Shown one piece after another: positions 34,400-43,806 of a stretch of 64,000 nt of DNA. The translations under genes were made by a program, and so were the position numbers. Every line of letters begins with the position of its first letter. The stretch's first letter is position 1. This DNA is from Virgibacillus_P tibetensis (GTDB taxonomy: Bacteria; Bacillota; Bacilli; Bacillales; Amphibacillaceae), in assembly GCF_036026595.1 (NCBI RefSeq), contig NZ_JARZFX010000011.1, forward strand, positions 1 through 64,000, written 5' to 3'. Below the pieces are notes generated by a model. That model had not been told where the DNA came from and searched no databases. It was given only the letters and a program-made list of their open reading frames with translations.

Positions 34400-36060
34400 T
34401 TATTTTAATGGGCTAGAACCTATCACGCTAACGCCTTCTTCAATGTTCCATGGTTCTTTGATGTATATTTGAATAATATCCAATCCTCCCTGATAAATAC
34501 CACCTTGGTTCCCAACTGGACCTTTGTAAATTGTGGTTCCAGCAGGAATTTCAATTTTAAATACTGTATTTAATCGAGATGTTCCGCTTAATACACCATT
34601 TTTATCAATCCACTGTTCTTTAACTGCTGTATCTATCCTTACTTCCGCAACTGAACTAGGAGGTGTTTCAGTAAACCACTGACCTAAAGGACTATTAATA
34701 TCACCTGCTCTATAAAATATTTTCGGTTCAGTTAAAACCTTCATATTATATCTACCACCATAGAAATTCTTATTAGGTTGCCCTCTAAATTCTGCCAAAG
34801 CTCCAGGATTATTAAAAGAATTATACTCATAACTGTAAAAATCATCATAATTTGAAATTGGATTAGGTCCACTAGCTATTTTACTAGCTTCACCCGTACC
34901 CTTAATATTCACCCCTTCAGCCTTATTCCATCCCTTAATCTTATTCTCAAAGAAATGGGTATTCTCGACTGGCACTTTTACTTGACCTACTTGATCAAAT
35001 GCAAGGACATTTCGAGTCGATGTAATGTTTTTCGCATTCGTAATCGCTGTATCAGCAAGCCTTCCTAAATCTGCTGCGTCTCTTGCTAACTTATCCTTTG
35101 CTAGTCTTGCAGTATCGTTTAGCACGTTTCTGGCACTTTGTAGGCGAACTTGAGATTGCTTCCCCGCTTCAATCACCAAATTCCCAACATGGTTCAATTC
35201 CCGCTGAAAGCTTGTTTTAACACCAGCTTTCAGACCAAATTGTCCCATGTCTGCTGCTTGATTCGATACACGCACACCACTACTGAATTTCTTCATGCCT
35301 GCTACACCCGGGATGATATCCAATGGTGCTAATGCTCCTCGAAACCAGCGTTCTCCCGTATTCAGTTCTCTACCTGAAATCCAATCCTTACCGGATACGG
35401 CTGTTGTTATTTCCAGACTACCATAGACAGCTCCTAGCGCCAGGGCTGCTGGCGGACAAATTACCGTTGCCCCAACAATGACAACCAATGCCCCGATATT
35501 CACCCAAAATTCTTTATTAAACTGTTGACCCTTAATGGACTCGTATTCGAACGCATTCATATTAACTGCTGCCATACGATACGATTCGAACGAAAAGTCT
35601 TGATCGGGATTTTCTGCCTTCCACATATCATATTCAATTCGCATCTGGTCTCCATAAAAGGTATCTCCGCTAAATAGATCGTCCAGGCTTACTTCCGCTT
35701 TTGGCACCTCTAGCTTTTCCTGCATGCCTTGCCCATGATAAATAATCTGGGTCTCTGTTACTCCGATTCGATTACTCGTTGTGTAATTTGATATCGTTGC
35801 AGCCTGCATGACCTCGATAAACGCATCGATATCTTCGAGAATGGCTGATCGATTGTTCGATCTACAATATCACCAACCTTCCCTGTAAAGCTGTGCATTA
35901 CCTTAAAGTCATCGAATAACTGTTGATACTCATTTTTACGATCAATGTGAGAAAAGGAAATGACACCATCACTATCAAATTTTGCAATATCTGATTCTGC
36001 ATCCTCTAGATTCTCAGTTACATCCTTTAACTCATCGATCATCCCTTTGCCCCAACGTCC
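34400..36060 (-). pseudogene. Pre-toxin TG toxin with frameshift and missing start (copy 3)
   Basis: Codes the same shared parts as the full toxin (MIDELKDVTENLEDAESDIA, then NTGERWFRGALAPLDIIPGV), with a third kind of tip: YRAGDINSPLGQWFTETPPS, then VFKIEIPAGTTIYKGPVGNQ. The tip resembles ADP-ribosyltransferase-like toxin tails in spacing, which is tentative. Near 35838 one T present in the intact copy is missing, so the frame breaks. The first 24 residues are also lost: the homology begins at GLGRWGKG, preceded by unrelated DNA. Confidence 0.85.
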
Positions 36061-36121
36061 TAACCCTATCTTATTATGCTACTGGACTTTAATCGATGTT
36101 CAATCATTGTATTAACATCAA

Positions 36122-36180
36122 AAATACCATATAAAAGCCAACAGGAATCTAATCTTCTTAGGGTCACTGCTGGCTTTTGA
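36122..36180. terminator. Cassette-boundary terminator
   Basis: AAAAGCCA(A)CAG / CTG(C)TGGCTTTT stem, the same design as the hairpin at 29603-29650. It separates the toxin copy 3 from the upstream small genes. Confidence 0.65.
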
Positions 36181-36310
36181 TTTAAAATAGGCTCTAAATT
36201 CTTATATTTGCTTGTGCTAAAATTAAATAGAACTGCACTAAATAAAGGGAAATGAAAGTAAGGGAAGTTAATCCACCATCTTTAATCTATTTAACAACAA
36301 AATAGATAAA

Positions 36311-36556
36311 TTACCTAAATAAATTTTTTTCTGTTCTTGCCCGAGCAATAAAATTGTCTAAAGCTTTATCCTCCTCAACAAATTTCGTTATAGACCCTGT
36401 AACAATGTTAGCTCTCTCATCAGTTACATATACTTCCCATTGATTATCTTCATACTTAATTCCTACTTCATTCTCTTTTAATTTGTGATTTCCAAACCAA
36501 ATTATTTGCTTTAAACCTTCCTCAACAATTATTTTCTTCGCTTCATCCCTAGTCAT
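36311..36556 (-). CDS. Small immunity-like protein (Imm59-like, tentative)
   Basis: 81 residues: MTRDEAKKIIVEEGLKQ, LKENEVGIKYEDNQWEVYVT and DKALDNFIARARTEKNLF. The TREEAK-type start and the short length resemble Imm59 immunity proteins, from memory. A ribosome site (AAGGAGGAAAA) precedes it. A partial copy lies at 32440-32530. No intact cognate toxin is adjacent. Confidence 0.5.
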   Translation of the reverse strand: MTRDEAKKIIVEEGLKQIIWFGNHKLKENEVGIKYEDNQWEVYVTDERANIVTGSITKFVEEDKALDNFIARARTEKNLFR

Positions 36557-36568
36557 GAATTTTCCTCC

Positions 36569-36790
36569 TTAAATTACTTCTCTTAATAATCCTATTTTTT
36601 CTAACCATTCTACTGGTATATATAAAAACCGGATAGCTTCTTCATCTGTGTTTGATAATAAAACCCCTCCAATTATAGTTGTAACACCCGTTATTGCAAA
36701 AATAATCGGAATTAAAATACTTAAGCGTGAATTTTTCTTAGCATAAGATTGTAACAAATTCCATGCCATTTTATCGTTTGACATATTCAA
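36569..36790 (-). CDS. Small membrane protein upstream of the immunity-like gene
   Basis: 73 residues with one or two hydrophobic segments (SILIPIIFAITGVTTIIGGV) and a C-terminal amphipathic part. The ATG follows AAGGAGCC, and it ends 12 bases before the next gene, so the two are likely co-transcribed. Function unknown; perhaps a membrane partner of the immunity cassette. Confidence 0.5.
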   Translation of the reverse strand: MNMSNDKMAWNLLQSYAKKNSRLSILIPIIFAITGVTTIIGGVLLSNTDEEAIRFLYIPVEWLEKIGLLREVI

Positions 36791-36894
36791 GGCTCCTTTT
36801 CAAACTCCCAACTATTAACTGAATAGCAGAATATTATCTAATGTGCCTGTAAGTTTAGGGGCTTCATCTAATTTTTAATCAAGTATATTCCTTA

Positions 36895-37065
36895 TTGCTA
36901 ATCTTTCCTAAACTGCCTTGTTACCGTAGACTAATAGATTATCGATTTGAAGTGAACGCACCTCAATATTCATCTTACACACCCTCTCTACCCATTGGTT
37001 TCAATTTCCAATTTTTATTATAGTTAAAACTGTCAAAACGGTATTTGCAGTATAATATGACTAGC
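36895..37065. repeat. Long direct repeat, copy A
   Basis: About 170 bases spanning a 3' untranslated segment and the last codons of the six-helix gene are nearly identical to 40555-40725 (same ACTGCCTTGTTACCGTA and CGATTT...GTGAACGCACC landmarks). Confidence 0.8.
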
Positions 37066-37823
37066 TGTTCGGGAAGAACGAAAAGCATGGCGTAGAACAG
37101 TGATACACCTAGCACTATGATCCCAATTGATTCTATATCAATAGAGTTAGAGTTTCTGATTACAAACTGTATAATATATACAATACCAGTACTACCAATA
37201 ATTATCATTGGTAAGAATGGCTTTATATTAAACTCGGCTTTCGTTCTAATCTCATCTTTTTTTGATCCCTTTTTATACTCCCCTCTTTGAAGTAAAATAT
37301 AAAACCTGACACACGTTGCCATAAAAATTAACAGCCCTATAAATAAAGTTATGAATGTAGACGTTAGTAGCGTTTCCTCTGTTATCAAGTCTCCTTCACC
37401 AACTATAAATAAAGCACTAATATATAAAAACATTCCGAACAAATTTTGTGAAACTAAAATAACAACTATGTACTGTATCTTTTGACCTTTCAAACTTGTA
37501 TATAATTTTGGCATAGCATAAACACCAGATAACAAAATAAGCGTACCTGTAATAATCAAATGGATAATCAATATGCTTTCTTTATATGGAAAGATGGTTG
37601 CGTCTGCAGCGACAACATAGGTTAAAATAAACATTAACGCTTGCAAAAAGATGGATAATACTAACATAGGTGCTAAAGCATTAGGGCTCTGTCTCCCAGA
37701 TTCAAGAGCTCCCCTCAACACAGCAAAATCTTCTTCTGATAACTTTTTTAATAACAATAGATTTTCCTCCTCGTAACTAGCTAAACCAACTATACAATAT
37801 TGGCCATATAAAACGTTGCTCAT
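36975..37823 (-). CDS. Six-helix membrane protein, family M, copy 1
   Basis: 282 residues if started at MSNVLYGQYCIVG; the conserved core starts at LLKKLSEEDFAVLRGALESG. About six membrane helices follow (LVLSIFLQALMFILTYVVAA and onward). The end LPEQLVILYCKYRFDSFNYN is shared with the copies at 37999 and 40633. Placement in the toxin-immunity array suggests immunity to a membrane-active toxin, but no characterised relative is recognised. Confidence 0.6.
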   Translation of the reverse strand: MSNVLYGQYCIVGLASYEEENLLLLKKLSEEDFAVLRGALESGRQSPNALAPMLVLSIFLQALMFILTYVVAADATIFPYKESILIIHLIITGTLILLSGVYAMPKLYTSLKGQKIQYIVVILVSQNLFGMFLYISALFIVGEGDLITEETLLTSTFITLFIGLLIFMATCVRFYILLQRGEYKKGSKKDEIRTKAEFNIKPFLPMIIIGSTGIVYIIQFVIRNSNSIDIESIGIIVLGVSLFYAMLFVLPEQLVILYCKYRFDSFNYNKNWKLKPMGREGV

Positions 37824-37998
37824 ATAATTAGCTTCCCCTATAACTTGTTACGACTAATCTTTTCACATGTGTCAGGGACATTGAAAAAGAGGATTTTTTT
37901 CAATTAATACGATTACTTATCTTGAAGATCAAGGAATGATTTAACCCCAAGTCTACTTAAGATAACCACCCTATCCAAGTCAGGTATAACCGATGCAC

Positions 37999-38772
37999 TT
38001 AGGCTCGCTCCCTATCCATTGGCTTCAATTTTCCGTTTTTATTAAAATTAAAGCTTTCGAAGCGGTACTTACAGTAAAGTATGACTAGCTGTTCAGGAAG
38101 AACGAAAAGCATTGTATAGAACAAAGAAAAGCAAAAAATCATCATTATTGTAGTCTCTATATCTGCTAAACCAAATGTTCTAACAAGGAACTGAAGAACA
38201 AAGACCAAACCTATACTGGCTGTAATAATTATAGGCATATATGATTTAATATCTAATTCTAGTTTGGATCTTAACTTATCTCTTTTTGATTCTTTTCGGT
38301 ATGCACCGCTCTTTAATAGAATATAAAACCTCATACAAGTAACTACAAAGTTCAATAGACCGAATAACAGCGTAATATAGGCTAAAGTTAATAAAGACGA
38401 TTCGGAATCAACGTTTTGTCCTATAAAAAATAATGCCATCAAGTAAAAACTTATCCCGCCTATATTTTGTGATCCCAAAATAACCAGTAAGTATTGTATC
38501 TTTTGATATTTCTTATATAAAGTCTTTATTGAAAAAATTGCTGAAAGTACAACAAGACTGATTGTTATAATTAGGTGTATATAATAAATATTATTTATAA
38601 ATGGGAAATTGGAAGAATCTGCTGCAACGACATATACCAAAAAGAATAGTAGTGGTTGAAAAATAACACATAGAACGAGGGTGAAAGCCAAAGAATTTGG
38701 GCTTTGCCTCCCGGATTCCAAAGGACCTCTTAATACTGCAAAATCCGCTTCTGATAACTTTTTTAAAGGCAA
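37999..38772 (-). CDS. Six-helix membrane protein, family M, copy 2
   Basis: 257 residues, MPLKKLSEADFAVLRGPLES at the start and LPEQLVILYCKYRFESFNFN near the end. It shares the architecture of copies 1 and 3 but is more diverged in the helices. A ribosome site GAGGGG lies upstream. The family has tandem paralogues here, as immunity families do. Confidence 0.6.
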   Translation of the reverse strand: MPLKKLSEADFAVLRGPLESGRQSPNSLAFTLVLCVIFQPLLFFLVYVVAADSSNFPFINNIYYIHLIITISLVVLSAIFSIKTLYKKYQKIQYLLVILGSQNIGGISFYLMALFFIGQNVDSESSLLTLAYITLLFGLLNFVVTCMRFYILLKSGAYRKESKRDKLRSKLELDIKSYMPIIITASIGLVFVLQFLVRTFGLADIETTIMMIFCFSLFYTMLFVLPEQLVILYCKYRFESFNFNKNGKLKPMDRERA

Positions 38773-38843
38773 TAGTTTCCCCTCACAATCTAGAAAACAA
38801 ACTTTTCTTCTTTATTTTTTTGCGGTGTTTACATTTCAATTAA

Positions 38844-39629
38844 TTATTGAACAGCCCCAAATGTGGACCCTGAACCAGTAACAACACCAGCGCCATCGCT
38901 TACTTTTTTAGGTAGACTATAATTACTACCAAGCCCCTTACCTACTAGTGCGAATGTGGCAGTTGTGGCTATTACGCCTTGGCTATAGCTGAATATACTT
39001 TGTGTGTGCATTTCTTCTTGATACACATATCTTTCTTCTGCCATAAAATAAAATATTCCTTTACTATCAATTCTATAATGAAGCGTACTCCCGTCATCTA
39101 ACTCCAGTGGTTCTTTTGTATTTATAAAGCTTAAATCTTTCTTTTGGTAAACGACATAAATATACAATGAAAAATACAAAAATATTAATAGAATAATACC
39201 GTGAGTTATAAAAAATAAAAATGCTAGTATCAAAACAACTAAAAGACTAATTACTGCAATTCTTATTTCTAATTTAAAACCTTTCTTTCCCCGTTCAATG
39301 TACTCTTTAATCATAGACTCTGTTAAATAAATCTCCCTTACTTCTTCATAAACATATTTCTTATTAAAAAATATACCGGAAAAAATCCCTGAAATGAGGA
39401 GAGTTAAAAATATAAAGATGGCCCCTATATTTGAAATAGATATAGATACTTCTTGTATGCCTCTCAGGATTGCTAATACAATGAAAAATGCAATCCAATA
39501 AGTCGCTTGACTGGGTTCTTTTTGATATGCCTTGTATGTTAAATTTGTTTGTTTGTCGATAAAGATCGTGTAATTTTGTCTACCTTTTACATTCTCTGTA
39601 TAGATTGGAATCAGTTTCATACTCATCAT
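38844..39629 (-). CDS. Membrane protein, family N, copy 1
   Basis: 261 residues. The soluble start MKLIPIYTENVKGRQNYTIF is followed by four helices, with a middle motif REIYLTESMIKEYIERGKKG, and a long C-terminal part (LEDGS-like LELDDGSTLHYRIDSKGIFY) ending in a Gly/Ser/Val-rich stretch (GKGLGSNYSLPKKVSDGAG). Related to the gene at 39736 in its first 180 residues. Unknown function; candidate immunity or T7SS accessory. Confidence 0.55.
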   Translation of the reverse strand: MMSMKLIPIYTENVKGRQNYTIFIDKQTNLTYKAYQKEPSQATYWIAFFIVLAILRGIQEVSISISNIGAIFIFLTLLISGIFSGIFFNKKYVYEEVREIYLTESMIKEYIERGKKGFKLEIRIAVISLLVVLILAFLFFITHGIILLIFLYFSLYIYVVYQKKDLSFINTKEPLELDDGSTLHYRIDSKGIFYFMAEERYVYQEEMHTQSIFSYSQGVIATTATFALVGKGLGSNYSLPKKVSDGAGVVTGSGSTFGAVQ

Positions 39630-39735
39630 TTCCTTACTTTATTATTCTCCCGTGTAGATGCATATTTGAATTCATCCTTCGTACCCTTTCTTAGTAGGTA
39701 TCTGGATATTAAGTTAATAGTGTATGGTTCCTTTT

Positions 39736-40281
39736 TTACAATTCTATTTCCCCTTTTTGAAATTGCCTCAATATTTTTATTCGTGTAAACGGTCTCATCA
39801 GAAGAAAGATAAAAATAGCTAAACTTCCTAAGCAACCAATAACTAAAAGCTCAAAATGGCTGAACACAAAAAATAAAACAAAACCACCTATTGTAAGTAG
39901 GAGACTTAACGTCGCACCTAAATATAACTCAGTACGTAATTGGCTTATTCCTTTGGCTGCATAATTTTCCAGGCTTTCCTTACCTAAAAAGATCTTCGGT
40001 GACTTTTCTTGAATATAAAATTTTTCATAAAAATATATTGCCATGAAATAACTTATCACTAATACAATAGTAAACAATACAACATCTACTAAAGGACCTT
40101 TATAACTTTGATAAATACGATCAGCATATCTAGAACCATAAAGTACTGCCAGTAAAAGAAAGAAATTCATACCGGATGATTTTTTCCGATGTTGAAATCT
40201 ATATAAATGATTTTTGTCTGGATCGTAAAAAAATGTGTAAAGTTCTTTTTCTCTATAAATTGGAATTAATTTATTTTTCAC
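39736..40281 (-). CDS. Membrane protein, family N, copy 2 (short)
   Basis: 181 residues: KLIPIYREKELYTFFYDPDK, four membrane helices, and the middle motif PKIFLGKESLENYAAKGISQ in the same place as family N copy 1. It lacks the C-terminal soluble extension and stops at KGEIEL, so it is either a natural short form or a truncated copy. Confidence 0.55.
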   Translation of the reverse strand: MKNKLIPIYREKELYTFFYDPDKNHLYRFQHRKKSSGMNFFLLLAVLYGSRYADRIYQSYKGPLVDVVLFTIVLVISYFMAIYFYEKFYIQEKSPKIFLGKESLENYAAKGISQLRTELYLGATLSLLLTIGGFVLFFVFSHFELLVIGCLGSLAIFIFLLMRPFTRIKILRQFQKGEIEL

Positions 40282-40632
40282 TGTCTCACTCCTATCGACC
40301 GCTCGTCTATCTATAAACAGAATCTAGATTCCCCAAAAAACCAGAAACTGCATCGTACAATTAGCCTCACTAACGTTTGGATTAGGTCTGTTTAGACTGA
40401 TTTCTTTTTGAAGCAGCAAGTATTTCACTCGGTAGTAATATGTAAAGTGACCACATTTCTTCTCATTTTGTTCAGGGGCTACGGAGAAGAAATAGTACCG
40501 ACTTTAAAATTTTCTAAACTAAAATAAAATATTCCATCAAGAATATCCCTTCTTGCCATTCTCTCCTAAACTGCCTTGTTACCGTAAACTAATCGATTAT
40601 CGATTTAAAGTGAACGCACCTCAATATTCACC
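40282..40632. other. Intergenic gap of about 350 bases
   Basis: The lower half (about 40555-40632) belongs to the direct repeat shared with 36895. The upper half shows no frame with a ribosome site and no clear hairpin. Confidence 0.5.
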
Positions 40633-40725
40633 TTACACACCCTTTCTACCCATTGGTTTCAGTTTTCCATTTTTATTATAGTTAAAACTGTCAAAGCGGT
40701 ATTTGCAGTATAATATGACAAGCTG
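40555..40725. repeat. Long direct repeat, copy B
   Basis: Nearly identical to 36895-37065 over about 170 bases, including non-coding sequence after the gene. This shows that a duplication of the whole 3' block occurred recently. Confidence 0.8.
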
Positions 40726-41430
40726 TTCGGGAAGAACGAAAAGCATTGTATAGAATAATAAAATAAATAAAATCATCATTATTATCGTTTCTATTTCAGC
40801 TATACCAAATTCCCTAACTAAATACTGAACAACGAAAAGTAAGCTAATACTGGCTAAAATAATTTGGGGCAAAAAAGATTGTATGCTAAATTCAAGCTTC
40901 AATCTTAATTTATCTTTTTTAGATTCCTTTCGATATTGACCTTTAACTAACAACACATAAAATCGAATGCAAGTTACAATAAAAATCAATAATCCAAATA
41001 ATAGAGTTATATAGGTGAAGATTAATAGAGATTCTTCACTTATATATTTGTCTTTTCCAATAATAAATACTACGCAAATATAGAAAAAAACTCCAAACAA
41101 ATTCTGTGATACTATAACGGTCAATATGTACTGTACTTTTTGTCCTTTCATATACACATTTGGAATAGAATATATAATAGAAAATAACATAAGAATACCG
41201 GTTATCAATAAATGAATTACAAACATCTCTTCTTTATATGGAAAAAGTGTTGCATCCGCCGCTACCACATATGTCAGCACAAACATAAGCGCTTGTAAAA
41301 AAATGGATAAAACTAATATAGGTGCCAGTGCACTAGGACTCTGTCTACCAGATTCAAGCGGACACCTTAATACTGCAAAGTCCTCTTCGGTTAATTTTTT
41401 CAACATTAGATGACCCCCAAAAAATTTCAC
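40633..41430 (-). CDS. Six-helix membrane protein, family M, copy 3
   Basis: 265 residues; the core start MLKKLTEEDFAVLRCPLESG probably begins at the second Met (about 41406) behind GGGGGTCATC. The six helices and the end LPEQLVILYCKYRFDSFNYN match copy 1 most closely. Same candidate immunity role. Confidence 0.6.
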   Translation of the reverse strand: MKFFGGHLMLKKLTEEDFAVLRCPLESGRQSPSALAPILVLSIFLQALMFVLTYVVAADATLFPYKEEMFVIHLLITGILMLFSIIYSIPNVYMKGQKVQYILTVIVSQNLFGVFFYICVVFIIGKDKYISEESLLIFTYITLLFGLLIFIVTCIRFYVLLVKGQYRKESKKDKLRLKLEFSIQSFLPQIILASISLLFVVQYLVREFGIAEIETIIMMILFILLFYTMLFVLPEQLVILYCKYRFDSFNYNKNGKLKPMGRKGV

Positions 41431-41649
41431 TAACTAAACCAGCTCTTTCTTTTGTTAATGGCTGATTTTGTATGAACGTAATTGACTTTCTACTTGTTTA
41501 TCAAATACGTGGATATCATAATAAGGCCTGCCGCATTCTTCCATTATATATTATTTATTATTGATTCAAAAAAGAAGGATTTTTTTTGACATCGGACCTT
41601 TAGGAAAGGACAAGCCTTTTCTAATCTTGTCGACTATCTCGGTTCTCCA

Positions 41650-41838
41650 TTAATGACGACCAGATTGAAACTGTGCTCTTGTCACTCCAGTTTTTCCTAC
41701 GTATTCTTTTTGCGAAATTATATTTGAGTTAAAGCTTTGAATGATCGCTAATTTAATTTCTGGTATAAATTTTTCATAAAAAACTGCATCTCCAGTTGTT
41801 AGAGTGTGTCTAACAATTGTGGTGCAGTTCATTTCCAC
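41650..41838 (-). CDS. Short frame of uncertain coding status
   Basis: 62 codons: MEMNCTTIVRHTLTTGDAVF and GKTGVTRAQFQSGRH at the end. A GTGGAA precedes the inner ATG. It sits at the junction between the DUF4176 gene and the family M genes. It could be a stub of a larger gene. No domain recognised. Confidence 0.3.
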   Translation of the reverse strand: MEMNCTTIVRHTLTTGDAVFYEKFIPEIKLAIIQSFNSNIISQKEYVGKTGVTRAQFQSGRH

Positions 41839-41867
41839 ATGCTTCTTTTGTTTGAAAAGTAATTGAT

Positions 41868-42179
41868 TTATTCCAAAGGCCCTGTTACATTTCCCTTTAT
41901 AAGCGTTGATTTATTGTCCTTCATCCAATTATCATAAATCTCTTGAAAACGCTCTTCTTCTTCATCTTTAAACCCTTCAAAAAGGACTTTATCTATATTT
42001 TCTTCATTAAAATAAAATACATTAGTAGGATTCAGACCTTGGGGGTAAAGACACCCTGAATAATCATACATTACTCCTTGACTATCTCCTTTTTCTGGCG
42101 GGATGATAGGTCCCCTGTTCAAAATCATTAATTTGCTTGTTCCTTCTTTTAAATAGACGATCGATCCAATTGGTAACAT
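41868..42179 (-). CDS. DUF4176 T7SS-associated protein
   Basis: 103 residues. LPIGSIVYLKEGTSKLMILN, YDYSGCLYPQGLNPTNVFYF and KVLFEGFKDEEEERFQEIYD are the recognisable DUF4176 landmarks. The family accompanies LXG operons and T7SS loci in Bacillota; its role is unknown. It lies after the last DUF443 gene, 62 bases downstream. Confidence 0.8.
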   Translation of the reverse strand: MLPIGSIVYLKEGTSKLMILNRGPIIPPEKGDSQGVMYDYSGCLYPQGLNPTNVFYFNEENIDKVLFEGFKDEEEERFQEIYDNWMKDNKSTLIKGNVTGPLE

Positions 42180-42241
42180 TATTCATCTACCTCTCTCTAT
42201 ATTATTTATTTATATATTCGTATGCAGTCTCCAATTCAATC

Positions 42242-42874
42242 TTAAAACCACACAGCAGTATTGCCTTCTTGCACTGTGGCACGAGATGATAATAAAATGA
42301 CAAACGTGAAAACCGAAACAGCAAATAATATCATAATATTCCCAGATACAATATAAACCATGAAAAAGAATATGATAAGTATTAGAAACCAGATATATGC
42401 TGCTAACAACTTGAACATCTGTTTTTTTGAACTTGGGCGAATCCATAATTCACGCCTTGATAGCTCTTCTAGATTTACAACGATTTCCAGTTTCTTCTTT
42501 CGACGATAGCTCATCGACATATATAAGATAGTAACGAGGATTATAGCAAACACTATAAGCATCCCATTCACCAAAGGAGACATTGGTATCTCAAAGTAAC
42601 CCATTAAAGGAGCTAGTAGGATACCGAGAAAGTAGCCTATTCCGGCTAAAGACATCACCCATGAACCACCAACTTTCTCCTTATTCGGTTCTTTCAACCG
42701 TTCCACGATAGAAGAATCTTCCACTTTAAAAACTGTACTAGGAAGCATCCAAACGAAAAAAGGAAAGATAATTTTCCAAAAGGACCGCTCCATATCCAGG
42801 ATGTACTGTTCCCCATTAATAGTTAAAATCCGATACCGGATATTATCCTCTAAGCGTTGTACTTCGCAGTTCAT
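42242..42874 (-). CDS. DUF443 (TsaI-like) membrane immunity protein, copy 6
   Basis: 210 residues: MNCEVQRLEDNIRYRILTIN and DMERSFWKIIFPFFVWMLPS match DUF443. About five membrane helices follow. The C-terminus ends early at GNTAVWF where other copies read TTVKF, so it is slightly truncated. DUF443 proteins such as S. aureus TsaI protect against membrane-depolarising TspA toxin. A GGGGGG-type ribosome site precedes the ATG. Confidence 0.85.
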   Translation of the reverse strand: MNCEVQRLEDNIRYRILTINGEQYILDMERSFWKIIFPFFVWMLPSTVFKVEDSSIVERLKEPNKEKVGGSWVMSLAGIGYFLGILLAPLMGYFEIPMSPLVNGMLIVFAIILVTILYMSMSYRRKKKLEIVVNLEELSRRELWIRPSSKKQMFKLLAAYIWFLILIIFFFMVYIVSGNIMILFAVSVFTFVILLSSRATVQEGNTAVWF

Positions 42875-43043
42875 GAAACAACCCCCCTTTTTACATTCAA
42901 CAATTAAACCTCATTAAAAAAGTTAATTTAGTAAAGGACAGCGATCATGACCTTGCCGACACTTGCTTCATGCCTCCATCTCCAATTACAGATAACCTAT
43001 TCCACTCTCAATATATTTTTAGCATCTAATTCTTTTTAAAGTT

Positions 43044-43706
43044 TCAACCTGCACGTTTTAAATTTTTAAATCTAATAGTAGTATGGCATTCTTCCACCGT
43101 TATTCGACCTAGTAATAAAAGAAGGAACAATAAACCTGATGCAATGATTAGCAACATGATATTTCGAGATACGACATACCCCATAAAGATAAATACATCG
43201 AACCCTAAAAGCCAAATATATGCTGCTAATAACGTAAATACTTGTTTTTTGGACTTTGGTCGAATACATAATGCATGTTTAGGAAACATCTCAAGTTTGA
43301 CAGTACTTTCTAACTTCTTCTTACGATTATGGCTGATAGATAAATATAATAGAACCACAAGATTTAAAGATATTATTAAAAGCATGATATTAACCAACGG
43401 AGAAATCGGAATTTCAAAATAATCCATTAATGGAGCTAACAGGATACCAAGAAAGTAGCTAATCCCAGCTAGAGATACCACCCATGAGCTACCCACTTTC
43501 TCTTTATTTGGTTCTTTCAATTGTTCCACGATAGAAGAATTCTCAACTTTATATACCTTATTAGGAAGCATCCAAACGAAAAACGGAAAGATAATCTTCC
43601 AAAAAGACCTTTCCATATCCAGGATGTACTGTTCACCATTAATAATTAAAATTCGATACCGAATATTATTCTCTAAGCGTTGTACTTCGCAGTTCAGATC
43701 TCCCAT
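43044..43706 (-). CDS. DUF443 immunity protein, copy 5, altered start
   Basis: The usual MNCEV start is changed: a 6-base loss (ATTTAA relative to copy 4) removed the A of the ATG, leaving GGGAGATCTGAACTGC. The only start in frame is the ATG that overlaps the ribosome-site sequence, giving MGDLNCEVQRLENNIRYRIL and 220 residues. Translation is probably weak. The body has five helices and a C-terminal RAG. Confidence 0.8.
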   Translation of the reverse strand: MGDLNCEVQRLENNIRYRILIINGEQYILDMERSFWKIIFPFFVWMLPNKVYKVENSSIVEQLKEPNKEKVGSSWVVSLAGISYFLGILLAPLMDYFEIPISPLVNIMLLIISLNLVVLLYLSISHNRKKKLESTVKLEMFPKHALCIRPKSKKQVFTLLAAYIWLLGFDVFIFMGYVVSRNIMLLIIASGLLFLLLLLGRITVEECHTTIRFKNLKRAG

Positions 43707-43707
43707 T

Positions 43708-43796
43708 CTTAAACTTGCATTAAAATTCGTTAAGTAAGCACATGAATCTTTCTCAAGTTTTATGAATTTTACGGGTATTATTCTTACTGTAACTAA
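43708..43796. repeat. Spacer direct repeat, copy A
   Basis: About 90 bases after copy 4 and before copy 5, nearly identical to 44461-44549 (landmarks TTAAACTTGCATTAAAA and AAGCACATGAATCTTTCTC). Confidence 0.85.
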
Positions 43797-43806
43797 GCTA
43801 CTCTTT

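Noticed and set aside
42210..42446. 78-codon minus-strand frame at the end of DUF443 copy 6
   Set aside because: It is a shifted reading of the DUF443 coding sequence with Cys/His-rich nonsense composition.
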